From: an uncultured Prevotellaceae bacterium
Lineage (GTDB): Bacteria; Bacteroidota; Bacteroidia; Bacteroidales; Muribaculaceae
Direction of reading: 5' to 3'
Length of the DNA stretch: 40,880 nucleotides
NCBI GenBank assembly: GCA_947167995.1
Contig: CAMVKS010000022.1
Coordinates: forward strand, 1 to 40,880
Below, piece after piece: positions 24,256 through 33,474 of the stretch; within the stretch, counting starts at the first letter, position 1; every line of letters starts with the position of its first letter. The notes beneath the pieces are model-generated. The model searched no databases, was not told where the DNA came from, and saw only the letters and a program-made list of their open reading frames with translations. A program made the translations under genes and the position numbers.

Positions 24256-26646
24256 TTAGAACGATTTCATCTTGTAGAACGAGCGGTAAACAAAGTAAAC
24301 TGCAATCAGCACGAATGCCCAACCAAAGTAGGGTGCCAGGTCGCGGAAACTCTCGCTGATGGCAATCTCCATCGCCAGCACACCAAAGAGGGTTGTGAAC
24401 TTGATGATGGGGTTGAGTGCCACCGAGCTGGTATCCTTGAAGGGGTCGCCCACGGTGTCGCCCACAACGCTTGCATCGTGAAGCTCAGTACCCTTGGCCT
24501 TGAGGTCTACCTCAACCACCTTCTTGGCATTGTCCCAAGCGCCACCGGCGTTGGCCATGAATACTGCCTGGAACAGACCAAACACGGCAATTGAAATCAA
24601 GTAGCTAACGAAGAGACAAACTGCGTCGTCGCCACCAAATCCGCTTGGTGATGACAGGCAAGCAAATCCAAGTGCGAAGCAGAAGATGGCGATGAAGATG
24701 TTGAGCATACCCTTCTGTGCATACTCGGTACAGATTTTCACTACCTCTTGGCTCTTGCTGATGTCGGCCTTCTTGGGAGCGTTGGCATCGAGCTTGATAT
24801 TGTTCTTAATGAAGTCAACAGCACGGTTTGCACCAGTGGTAACAGCCTGCATTGACGAACCAGTGAACCAGAATACTACACAGCCACCCAGGATGAAACC
24901 AAGGATTGAGTAGGGGTTCAACAGGTTGAGGATGCTTGCGGGATCAACACCCAGAGTTTTCTGAATCATGAGGATGAGCGAGAAAATCATGGTTGTTGCA
25001 CCAGCAACGGCAGTACCAATGAGCACTGGTTTTGCAGTAGCCTTGAATGTGTTGCCAGCTCCGTCGTTGGCCTCAAGGTAATATTTAGCTTTCTCGAAGT
25101 CGGGGGTGAAGCCGAAGTCGTTCTCGATGTCGGTCTTAGCTTTCTCTATATCGTCCTCGATGAGCGAGAGCTCATAGACACTCTGTGCATTGTCGGTAAC
25201 AGGACCATAGCTGTCGACAGCGATAGTCACAGGACCCATACCTAACATGCCGAATGCCACAAGGCCGAATGCGAAGATTGAAAAGTAGGGGCCAAGAAGT
25301 GGAACCATATCAAATTGTGACGATGCCACATAAGCGATGAACATGAGCAGGAAGAATACCATTCCAGTCCAGAATCCGCCAAAGTTACCAGATACAAGAC
25401 CCGACAGAATGTTGAGCGATGCACCACCTTGCTTAGAGGTCTCTACAACCTCCTTGACGTGAGTTGATGTTGGCGAGGTGAAAAGCTTGGTAATCTCTGG
25501 GATAAGTGCTGCACCCAAAGTGCCGCAAGAGATAATGGTTGCAAGGCCAATCCACCAGTTGCTACCCAGGTCGCTGAGCAGGAAATAGCTTGCAGCAAAT
25601 GTGGCGATGATTGAGAAGATGGAAGTGATCCAAACCAGGCTGGTGAGTGGCTTCTCGAAGTCGAGGTCATCGGCCTTGTTGTACTTAGACTTTGAAAGTG
25701 CGCCGTTGATATAGTAAGAGAGCACCGAGGTTATAACACCCAGAATGCGCATTACAAAAATCCACACGAGCAATGGCACTTGATATTCGGTTGGAACAGC
25801 CAGCAGGATGAACGATACGAGAGCAACACCAGTTACACCGTAGGTCTCGAAGCCGTCGGCAGTGGGGCCAATCGAGTCACCAGCGTTGTCGCCAGTACAG
25901 TCGGCAATCACACCGGGGTTGCGTGGGTCGTCCTCGCCAATCTTGAATACCACCTTCATCAGGTCGCTACCGATGTCGGCAATCTTGGTGAAGATACCAC
26001 CAGCGATACGCAGGGCACTTGCTCCCAGCGACTCACCAATGGCAAAGCCAATGAAGCAGCTGCCTGCCAAGTCCTCGGGCATAAACAGCAGAATCACAAG
26101 CATGAGCAGCAGCTCAACGCAGATAAGGACTACACCAATGCTCATTCCTGCCGACAATGGAATGTTCAACAGGTCGAGAGGGCGGCGGCGAAGCGAAGCA
26201 AACGCCATGCGGCTATTGGCCAGGGTGTTCATTCTCACACCAAACCAGGCCACGGCATAAGAGCCAAGGATGCCAATAATGGTCCATGCAAGGATGAGAA
26301 GTACCGAACCGATACCCATTCCTGACAATAAACCAAAGTACAGAGCGATGGCAGCACCAATGAAGAGGAACAGAATTCCTAAGAACTTGCCTTGCTGCTT
26401 GAGATAGGTGGAGCACGTCTTGAAAATCACGTTTCCAATCTCGAGCATTGAGCTGTGAGCTTTTAGTTTTTTCACTCGGCTGAATTGCCACAGGCCGAAC
26501 AAGAGGCCTAAAATCACAATTAAAAATCCCCAGTAGAGCACACTGGCATCACCAGCAAAGCCCTCGGGCATTTTCAGGTCGGCCTCACTCGCCATGAGCG
26601 AAACCGGAAGCATTAACATTGCTAATGCGGAAAGTAATTTTTTCAT
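24256..26646 (-). CDS. hppA: Membrane-bound ion-pumping pyrophosphatase
   Basis: HppA splits pyrophosphate and pumps H+ and/or Na+ across the inner membrane. It has 796 residues and about 16 hydrophobic segments. The substrate-site blocks are present: ADIGSDLMKVVFKIGEDDPRNPGVIADCTGDNAGDS is split by family numbering near residues 225-260, with further Asp-rich loops at AVDSYGPVTDNAQ and NAGGAWDNAKK. Lys535 in GNTFKATAK takes the place where K+-dependent enzymes carry Ala, which suggests the K+-independent class. That rests on family knowledge and is not proof of ion specificity. A signal-like N-terminus (LLSALAMLMLPVSLMAS) precedes the first core helix. It is a single gene with terminators on both sides. 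Confidence 0.95.
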   Translation of the reverse strand: MKKLLSALAMLMLPVSLMASEADLKMPEGFAGDASVLYWGFLIVILGLLFGLWQFSRVKKLKAHSSMLEIGNVIFKTCSTYLKQQGKFLGILFLFIGAAIALYFGLLSGMGIGSVLLILAWTIIGILGSYAVAWFGVRMNTLANSRMAFASLRRRPLDLLNIPLSAGMSIGVVLICVELLLMLVILLFMPEDLAGSCFIGFAIGESLGASALRIAGGIFTKIADIGSDLMKVVFKIGEDDPRNPGVIADCTGDNAGDSIGPTADGFETYGVTGVALVSFILLAVPTEYQVPLLVWIFVMRILGVITSVLSYYINGALSKSKYNKADDLDFEKPLTSLVWITSIFSIIATFAASYFLLSDLGSNWWIGLATIISCGTLGAALIPEITKLFTSPTSTHVKEVVETSKQGGASLNILSGLVSGNFGGFWTGMVFFLLMFIAYVASSQFDMVPLLGPYFSIFAFGLVAFGMLGMGPVTIAVDSYGPVTDNAQSVYELSLIEDDIEKAKTDIENDFGFTPDFEKAKYYLEANDGAGNTFKATAKPVLIGTAVAGATTMIFSLILMIQKTLGVDPASILNLLNPYSILGFILGGCVVFWFTGSSMQAVTTGANRAVDFIKNNIKLDANAPKKADISKSQEVVKICTEYAQKGMLNIFIAIFCFALGFACLSSPSGFGGDDAVCLFVSYLISIAVFGLFQAVFMANAGGAWDNAKKVVEVDLKAKGTELHDASVVGDTVGDPFKDTSSVALNPIIKFTTLFGVLAMEIAISESFRDLAPYFGWAFVLIAVYFVYRSFYKMKSF

Positions 26647-26778
26647 ATACTTTATATAGATTTAATTGAATTGTCTATGTTATAGATAATTAGTGCGTCA
26701 TCTCATGGTAGACCTATGATTTGAGCGTGTAAAATTACAAAAAAATAGCCTAAGTAACAAAAATTAGCATCAAATTTC
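26647..26778. other. hppA upstream region
   Basis: This A/T-rich leader shows only a near-consensus minus-strand -7 element (TAATTTTA, around 26729-26736). No strong structure was seen apart from one 8-nt segment that can pair into the neighbouring hairpin. Confidence 0.4.
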
Positions 26779-26820
26779 AACCCGAATTGGTCAATTGATG
26801 CTTATTGTCCGATTCGGGTT
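26779..26820 (-). terminator. Terminator of the GHL10 gene
   Basis: On the minus strand AACCCGAATCGGACAAT pairs with the complement at 26779-26796 (15 of 17 positions) around a loop of about 7 nt. T-rich sequence lies a short way downstream. It is 40 nt after the GHL10 stop. Confidence 0.65.
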
Positions 26821-26859
26821 AATTGTGATGCAGTTGAATTGTGTGCTTTCTTTTGGGTC

Positions 26860-29463
26860 CTAATTTCCCAACAGGATGTTATAAACCGCTGTGATGTCGC
26901 CACTGGTGATGTTGCCGTCGCCGTTCACATCGGGATTGACGATGTTGGTATAGTCGTTGTTGAGCAGCAGGTCATAGAGTGCTGTGACATCGGCGGCAGT
27001 GACATTGCCATCACCGTTCACATCGCCAAAGGTTGCCACAGGGGCAGTGCCGCTGTTGTAGACGAAGGAAATGACCTCGCCGTAGGGAGTGTTGGCGGCT
27101 CCGCTCTCGGTGTTGTAGCTGGCTCGTGCACGAGCATAGTAGGTCTTGCCGTCCTCCAAGAGCTTGTTGTTGACCTTTATCTCACCGGCTGTCAAGGTGG
27201 TGAAGTAGGCGAAGTCGCGCACTGTCTCCACAAAACGAGTTCGTCCCCATGTAGTGGCACTGGTCGAAATCTCGATGGTGTAGCTCACAGCAGCCTCCTG
27301 GCGGTCGACAGTGACGTGCTGGTCGCTGTAGAGTGTTCCTCCTGCCGTTGGTATGGCAAAGGTGGGTGGAGTAGCTTCTAAATAGGCTGTCTTGAAGGTC
27401 ACAGTGCCAGTCTCGCGATAGTTGCCGTTGTCTATCATGTGAACACGCATATAATAATAGTTGCCTGGCACGAGGGTGTATTTTGGAACGGCAAGTTCGC
27501 CGGTCGTCGATGTCCCTGTGAAGACGATGTTTTCAAAATTGTCGTCGCTGGCAATCTCGAGTGTGGCTTCGGCATCAGAGCCGCCGGTGAGCCACTGTGC
27601 GGTGAACGAGGGGTGGATGTTGTCCTGATTGTTCTCGGGATAGATGATGGTGAACACCTGTGGCGAGCACCAGCGTGTCTCGCTCACGCCGTCGCTGTAG
27701 CCCTCGGCGCAGGCGCGCACTCGCCAATAGTAGTTGCGTGGCAGGAATTCTCCGAAGGCGCTCGACGAGATGCTTGTGGCAGTAGTGGTCTGACGGCGCA
27801 CATCGCTGAAGTCCTCGTTGGTTGCCAGCTCAATCATGTAGCCTTGAGCATTGGGCACTGCTTCCCAGCTCATAGTGAACGGGTCGGGGACGAGGGCGCC
27901 GTTGTCGGGCGAGATGAGCACAGGGGCGTCGAGCTGCTGGTCGGCTGGTGGAATGAGGAATGCTGGTTCAAATTCGTTGTCGGTGCGGTCGACAGGGCAC
28001 ACGGCATAGTAATAGCCATAGCGCGCTCCCTCGGGGATGGTGTAGCTGGTGGTGTAGCTCACGTCGAGCAGCATCTCGGCCTCTTTGTTGAATTGAGAGG
28101 GCTCTACGCTGTTGGGCACAGCATATATAGAGTATTTATAGTTGTCAAATCCATTCCACGAGAGCACATGGTCGTTGCTTGCAAGGTTGGTCACCACTCC
28201 TGGGTCGATGCCTGGTTTCCACGGCATTGCCGGTGGAAGGGCAGGGTGGGTGAATACTTTGCGCTTGAGATAGGTTGCCAGCTCCTCGCGGTTGCTGGTG
28301 CGGTAGAGGTATTTACAGCTGTAGAAGATGGCGCCTGGCGCATCGTCGAAGCTGTAGTCGCGGTTGAGTTGCACCTCGTTGGCATACTCCTCGTGCTGGA
28401 GCTCGGTGCTCGTGTTTGTCATTCCCGAGATGGAGTTTGACACAAAGAGTTGACGGTCGAAGTAGTCGCACACCTGGTTCCACCAGGGCACGATTTTGCT
28501 GTAGTCGGCAGTGGCGCCTATCTTCCAGTATACTTGTGGCGAGATGTAGTCGATGGTCTGCTCATTGAGCCACGCCAAGGGGTCACTGTAGATGGTGTTG
28601 TACTGCCAGTCGCTGCCGGCAGGACAATGTGGCAAGCCATAGTTGGGAGCCGAAGTTCCAGCCACACCGGCGGGCGAGATGCCAAAGCGAATGTCGGGAC
28701 GCGTTTCCTGAATCATGTTATAGACGGCGCGCACCATGCGGTTCACGTTGGCTCGTCGCCAGTCGCCCAGTGTCATGTCAACGTTGCTGTCGAGCCATTC
28801 CTGGTAATCGCCAGCGTTGCTGTCGGCGCTGATGCCGTCGGGGTAGAAGTAGTCGTCGTAGAGGATTCCGTCGACATCATATTTTGTGATTATTTCATGG
28901 CACACGTTCACGATGCGCTCCACCGTCTCGTCGCGAGCCGGGTCGAGGACAACGTAGCTGCCAGCACTCAACAGCAGTCCCGACTGCCGCAATTCCATGT
29001 CTTGGGGGGTGCCGGCGGCGTCCCACTGGTCAATGCCGTTGCTGCTGTAGCGGTAGGGGTTGATCCATGCGTGACACTCCATGCCTCGCTGGTGACAAGC
29101 CTCCACTGCATAGGCCAAGGGGTCCCACGTGGGCACCTGACCACGAGTGCCAGTGAGGTAGCTTGACCAGGGCTCGTAGCTCGACTCATACATGGCGTCG
29201 CACATCGAGCGCACCTGGAAGTTGATTGCGTTGAAATTGTTGTTCTTTAGCGAGTCGAGCATGCGGTCGAGCTGCGCCTTCTGCTTCGCCTCGGCGTTGG
29301 TACCATAGGCCTGTGTCTCGGGCCAGTCGAGGCACCACACGGTTGCCACCCATGCCGAGCGGAACTCGTGCTTGGGCACGGTGTAGGTAAATGATGCCGC
29401 CTGTATCGTAATGCAGCACACAAGCACGGCAATTAGAGAAAAGGAACGTGTTAATCGTGTCAT
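26860..29463 (-). CDS. GHL10 (DUF187) glycoside hydrolase-like protein with dockerin
   Basis: This exported protein has 867 residues. After a signal peptide (1-22, ending QAAS) comes a glycosyl-hydrolase-like 10 barrel, about residues 30-345, marked by EFRSAWVATVWCLDWP, NAINFQVRSMCDAMY, WDPLAYAVEACHQRGMECHAWINPYR, DGILYDDYFYP and RFGISPAGV. Several beta-sandwich modules of fibronectin III type follow (about 400-810). The last 55 residues (26863-27027) are a type I dockerin-like pair. Family members in other bacteria act on peptidoglycan-like or other glycans, but no substrate is certain. It is a single gene with its own promoter and terminator. Confidence 0.9.
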   Translation of the reverse strand: MTRLTRSFSLIAVLVCCITIQAASFTYTVPKHEFRSAWVATVWCLDWPETQAYGTNAEAKQKAQLDRMLDSLKNNNFNAINFQVRSMCDAMYESSYEPWSSYLTGTRGQVPTWDPLAYAVEACHQRGMECHAWINPYRYSSNGIDQWDAAGTPQDMELRQSGLLLSAGSYVVLDPARDETVERIVNVCHEIITKYDVDGILYDDYFYPDGISADSNAGDYQEWLDSNVDMTLGDWRRANVNRMVRAVYNMIQETRPDIRFGISPAGVAGTSAPNYGLPHCPAGSDWQYNTIYSDPLAWLNEQTIDYISPQVYWKIGATADYSKIVPWWNQVCDYFDRQLFVSNSISGMTNTSTELQHEEYANEVQLNRDYSFDDAPGAIFYSCKYLYRTSNREELATYLKRKVFTHPALPPAMPWKPGIDPGVVTNLASNDHVLSWNGFDNYKYSIYAVPNSVEPSQFNKEAEMLLDVSYTTSYTIPEGARYGYYYAVCPVDRTDNEFEPAFLIPPADQQLDAPVLISPDNGALVPDPFTMSWEAVPNAQGYMIELATNEDFSDVRRQTTTATSISSSAFGEFLPRNYYWRVRACAEGYSDGVSETRWCSPQVFTIIYPENNQDNIHPSFTAQWLTGGSDAEATLEIASDDNFENIVFTGTSTTGELAVPKYTLVPGNYYYMRVHMIDNGNYRETGTVTFKTAYLEATPPTFAIPTAGGTLYSDQHVTVDRQEAAVSYTIEISTSATTWGRTRFVETVRDFAYFTTLTAGEIKVNNKLLEDGKTYYARARASYNTESGAANTPYGEVISFVYNSGTAPVATFGDVNGDGNVTAADVTALYDLLLNNDYTNIVNPDVNGDGNITSGDITAVYNILLGN

Positions 29464-29505
29464 AGTCTATAAAATGGGTGTGGTTAATGATTCGTTTGGA
29501 ACTTA

Positions 29506-29513
29506 CAAAGTTA
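29506..29513 (-). promoter_or_regulatory. GHL10 promoter -7 element
   Basis: The minus strand reads TAACTTTG, an exact TAnnTTTG match, 42 nt before the ATG. Confidence 0.6.
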
Positions 29514-29547
29514 CACACTTTTTTTGAATAACTATAGACATAACCAC

Positions 29548-29585
29548 AAAAAAAGAGGCAAGCCCTTGAAAAGCTCGCCTCTTTT
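29548..29585 (-). terminator. Terminator of the 656-residue dockerin protein gene
   Basis: A 13-bp stem (29551-29563 with 29573-29585, one mismatch) and a 9-nt loop is followed on the minus strand by seven T residues. It lies 36 nt beyond the stop codon. Confidence 0.9.
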
Positions 29586-29620
29586 AGATGTGTCAGTCGT
29601 TGTGACTGTTGCTCTTGGGA

Positions 29621-31591
29621 TTAGTTACCAAGCAGGATGTTGTAAACAGCGGTAACATCGGCTGCAGTAATTTCGTTGTCACCGTTCTGGTCACCATTAA
29701 CTACGCCAGTCCAGTCATCGTTAAGGAGGATGTTGTAGAGCATAGTCACGTCGGCTGCAGTAACAGTTTCGTCGCCGTTAACGTCGCCAGGTTTGGGAGT
29801 TACAGTGCCACCCACCTTCTCGATGAGGTTAGGATAGAACTGGAGCTGCTCTACAGTGCCGTCGCTCTTCTTGTAGTAAGCGAGGAAGCCTTCCACGTTG
29901 TAGGTAGCGTCATAGTCGAAGTCCTCACCAATTGTAACCTCACTGAAGTTCAGACGCATAATCATTGTGCCAGTCTCGTCGGTGAGGTTGAAGTTGCGAC
30001 CTAAATCACTCTCTGCTATACCATTGTTGTCAATTGTACAATTCTCGATGCGCAGATAGCTGTGAATCAAGTCTTGGCTAATCTCCTCGATAGCGAGAGT
30101 CTCAGGCTCTACTGGAGTGCCAGGAGTTGCCTCTCCAAATGTTGCTGCAACAGGAATAATCTCGGTCAAACCATTGTGAATTGTCCAGTTACCAGCGATG
30201 TCATTGAGTACGTCACCGTTGTTGTAGGTGTTGCTCAATGAGCCGTAAACGAGCATGAAGTCATCATTTACGTCCTTGATGTAGAGTTGCTTGCCACTGT
30301 GGTAAACAGCTGTTACAGGAGTAGTGAAGGTAGCGTTCTTGCCGGTCTCGAGGGCGAGAAGCTCGGCGATGCTGGCAACGGTGGTTGGGTTGGTGTCAAC
30401 AAATTCGATGGGGTACATCTGGATATTGCCCTGATAGCTTGTTACGATACCATAGATGTCGTAGGTAGCGTCAAGGTCGGGAAGAGAGATGTTGAACGAG
30501 TTGAAACCTGCAACAGAGTCGGTGCTGTTGTCAACACGGAAGCCCAGATACTTGCCGTTGTGGTAAGTGATTTGAGCGCCCTTGAGAACAACATACTGCC
30601 ACATCTGGCTGTTGCCAAAGTTGGCTACAGTAACCTCATCAGGCTGTACAGACTGTGTCTCGGTTGCATCTACAAAGCCGAAGAGTGGGAAGTGCATCTC
30701 AGCACCATTGTTGTAGGTAGTCTTCAAGCCACCAAAGCCAGCAGGGATAACATCGCCTTGGCTGTACTTACCACTGAGCTCGTTGCCATAGATGCAGAGG
30801 AAACCAGTAGCATCCTTAACGTAGGTGTTCTGGCCGTTAGCATAAGTAACAACTACTGGGTTGCTGATAGCAGCGTTGGAGTTGTCAGTAAGAGCTGCAT
30901 AAGCTGCGATGTTGGCAACAGTAGGAGCAGTCTCGATGGTGTAAGTAGCGCTTGCTACATCGCTGTTGTTGCCGTTAAGAACTGCCATTGCCTTAACAGT
31001 AGTAGTTTGTGAAACGGTGATAGGAGTGCTGTAAACTGCGCTGTTGGTTGTTGGATTGCTGCCGTCGAGAGTGTAATAAACGGTAGAGCCTTCCTGACCA
31101 TGGATGGTAACATCTGTTGGACCATAATAGGTGCCTTCAGCAGGGGTGAAGTAAGGAGTAGCAACGCTGCCATCCTCAAGGGTAATAACCATTTTCTTAC
31201 AACGATACTGAGCCGCCATCGTGAAAGTAATTTCAGAAGCGCTTCCTGTCCACTGCTGTCCTGACATTGTGCCCACATTTGGAGTGAAGCAATCAGCGGC
31301 AGTATAAGATCCATCAGGAGTAAAGACAATCTTAGTGATTGGGCTAGCAGCCGAAATCTTAACGGTAGTGCTCTTGTAGAAGCGAATGTGATTGGCAGTC
31401 AAGCCCTGAGAAGTTGGGGTATTAGAGCCAGCTTTGGCATAATAGATGGTAATGCCTTGAGAAGTAGTAGTTTGGTCATTGCCAACTGCTGTCCAAGAGA
31501 GGTCAACATTGTTAGTGTTGAGAGTAATCTCACTTGCCCATGCACCAACTGAGAGCAGAGCCAACATTACGAGAGATAATACTTTCTTCAT
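29621..31591 (-). CDS. Secreted repeat protein with chitobiase-C-like domain and dockerin
   Basis: This exported protein of 656 residues has no enzymatic motif that could be recognised. A signal peptide (1-19, ending AWAS) is followed by a beta domain rich in Ser/Thr (about 20-150). Next is a chitobiase/hexosaminidase C-terminal-like module (YFTPAEGTYYGPTDVTIHGQEG, YYTLDGSNPTT), about 155-235. Two copies of a unit of about 150-170 residues follow. Each starts with an IAAYAAL / IAELLAL helix and continues with VTYANGQNTYVKDATGFLCIYG or VYHSGKQLYIKDVNDDFMLVYG; they resemble OB-like DUF5689/DUF6359 domains. The last 55 residues (29624-29788) are a dockerin-like pair. The architecture suggests surface binding to glycan or protein. 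It stands alone between its own promoter and terminator. Confidence 0.85.
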   Translation of the reverse strand: MKKVLSLVMLALLSVGAWASEITLNTNNVDLSWTAVGNDQTTTSQGITIYYAKAGSNTPTSQGLTANHIRFYKSTTVKISAASPITKIVFTPDGSYTAADCFTPNVGTMSGQQWTGSASEITFTMAAQYRCKKMVITLEDGSVATPYFTPAEGTYYGPTDVTIHGQEGSTVYYTLDGSNPTTNSAVYSTPITVSQTTTVKAMAVLNGNNSDVASATYTIETAPTVANIAAYAALTDNSNAAISNPVVVTYANGQNTYVKDATGFLCIYGNELSGKYSQGDVIPAGFGGLKTTYNNGAEMHFPLFGFVDATETQSVQPDEVTVANFGNSQMWQYVVLKGAQITYHNGKYLGFRVDNSTDSVAGFNSFNISLPDLDATYDIYGIVTSYQGNIQMYPIEFVDTNPTTVASIAELLALETGKNATFTTPVTAVYHSGKQLYIKDVNDDFMLVYGSLSNTYNNGDVLNDIAGNWTIHNGLTEIIPVAATFGEATPGTPVEPETLAIEEISQDLIHSYLRIENCTIDNNGIAESDLGRNFNLTDETGTMIMRLNFSEVTIGEDFDYDATYNVEGFLAYYKKSDGTVEQLQFYPNLIEKVGGTVTPKPGDVNGDETVTAADVTMLYNILLNDDWTGVVNGDQNGDNEITAADVTAVYNILLGN

Positions 31592-31660
31592 AAAAAGTTG
31601 AGAGTTAAAAAGTTAATAAATAGTATGAATTGTTTAGTTAGCGTCGGTTTATATTTACGG

Positions 31661-31668
31661 CAAAGGTA
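31661..31668 (-). promoter_or_regulatory. Promoter -7 element of the 656-residue protein gene
   Basis: The minus strand reads TACCTTTG, matching TAnnTTTG, about 70 nt before the ATG at 31591. Confidence 0.6.
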
Positions 31669-31781
31669 GTCATTATTTTTAAATAATGAGTAAGAAAAAG
31701 AGAAATATTTCTAAAAAAGTTTTGGGTGCAGATTTTGTATATTTCAAACGCGTGGGATATGTCTGACTTGTCTGACGGCAA

Positions 31782-32408
31782 TCACGCATTCTTCGAATAT
31801 CGCCAGCCCACGTAGAGGTTGCGTGAGAAAATCAAGATGGAGATGCTCTGTCCGAGCATGAGGATGGGGTCGAGGCGTATGATGCCGTAGATGAGGGTGA
31901 GGGATGCTCCCACCACGCTTATGAGCCAGAACACAGGCGGCAGGCACGACTCGTGTCGGCGGACCGAATAGGCCACCTGATAGGCGTAGCGAGAGAGGAA
32001 GATGAGTTGTGCGCAGGTGCCGTAAAGCATGAGCCACAGCGGTATTTCGGGGTTGTGGATAAAACGGTCGATGAGGTGTGGAGCATTCAAGGCAGTGGCG
32101 ATTAGAGCTATCACCGGCACGCAATAGAGCACAATGCGAATGGGGCGCGGAATGCGTCGCCAAGCTCCCTTGTAGTCGAGGTTGAGCACGTAGACATAGA
32201 ACGAGAGCATCTGCCCCACCAGGATGACGATGTCCTCGCGCAGCCAGCCATAGGTGAGCATGAAGCAGCAGCCAGCCAGGCTGAATACCCAGTAACCTGT
32301 GGGCGACACCACGCGCTTGAGACGCTCGGTCATGACCCATTGCACCAGTTGCCGCAATCCGTAGCACAGTTGCGACATGAGTCCTATAAGGAATGTGAAT
32401 GTGAACAT
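31782..32408 (-). CDS. Two-repeat lipid-A-disaccharide-synthase N-terminal-like membrane protein
   Basis: This inner-membrane protein of 208 residues has about six hydrophobic segments. It is built from two copies of the LAB_N fold. Copy one runs from LCYGLRQLVQWVMTERLKR to VGQMLSFYVYVLNL (about 13-90). Copy two runs from LIFLSRYAYQVAYSVRRHE to LGQSISILIFSRNLYVGW (about 126-205). The shared pattern is R-x3-Q near the start, PxxxW, IYG and GQ-x3-I/F-x6-NL. The domain is known at the N-terminus of some lipid A synthases and as stand-alone proteins. Possible partners are lipid or glycolipid flippases, but function is unproven. The start codon is only 7 nt from a -7 element. Confidence 0.82.
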   Translation of the reverse strand: MFTFTFLIGLMSQLCYGLRQLVQWVMTERLKRVVSPTGYWVFSLAGCCFMLTYGWLREDIVILVGQMLSFYVYVLNLDYKGAWRRIPRPIRIVLYCVPVIALIATALNAPHLIDRFIHNPEIPLWLMLYGTCAQLIFLSRYAYQVAYSVRRHESCLPPVFWLISVVGASLTLIYGIIRLDPILMLGQSISILIFSRNLYVGWRYSKNA

Positions 32409-32415
32409 TTGCTTG

Positions 32416-32423
32416 CAAAATTA
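32416..32423 (-). promoter_or_regulatory. Promoter -7 element of the LAB_N-like gene
   Basis: The minus strand reads TAATTTTG (TAnnTTTG). Only 7 nt separate it from the ATG at 32408, so the transcript would have almost no leader. Confidence 0.5.
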
Positions 32424-32465
32424 CTAAAAAAAACGCTCTAATCTTTTCTTTACAGTAAAAATGAC

Positions 32466-32473
32466 TATCTTTG
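32466..32473 (+). promoter_or_regulatory. ABC exporter promoter -7 element
   Basis: TATCTTTG matches TAnnTTTG, 25 nt before the ATPase start codon. It is divergent from the LAB_N-like gene promoter, 42 bp away. Confidence 0.6.
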
Positions 32474-32498
32474 TGCAAATTATTATTACAAAATTATC

Positions 32499-33398
<900 letters not shown>

Positions 33399-33474
33399 TA
33401 AGTGTTAAGTTTCAGGGAGATTGTTTTTTTTAACTCCTTTAATTCCTTTATCATCTTTATTCCCTTTCAAAAAA

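Noticed and set aside
24840-24875. GAACCAGTGAACCAG inside hppA, resembling the TGAACCA repeat
   Set aside because: It has 8-bp rather than 10-bp spacing and only one complete TGAACCA, and it is coding sequence.
26766-26820. Alternative pairing AGCATCAA/TTGATGCT across the GHL10 terminator, riboswitch-like
   Set aside because: It is an 8-bp match in A/T-rich DNA, and the hairpin is better explained as the terminator of the gene before it.
26839-29166. Several long plus-strand open frames over the GHL10 gene
   Set aside because: They are antisense to a well-supported gene with signal peptide and dockerin, and show no family features.
31686-31766. 27-codon plus-strand open frame starting MSKKKRN
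   Set aside because: It is short, Lys-rich in an A-rich region and has no promoter or family support.
31744-32478. 244-codon minus-strand open frame overlapping the LAB_N-like gene in another frame
   Set aside because: Its composition is Arg/His/Pro-rich without motifs, while the other frame has clear membrane segments and a repeated LAB_N pattern.
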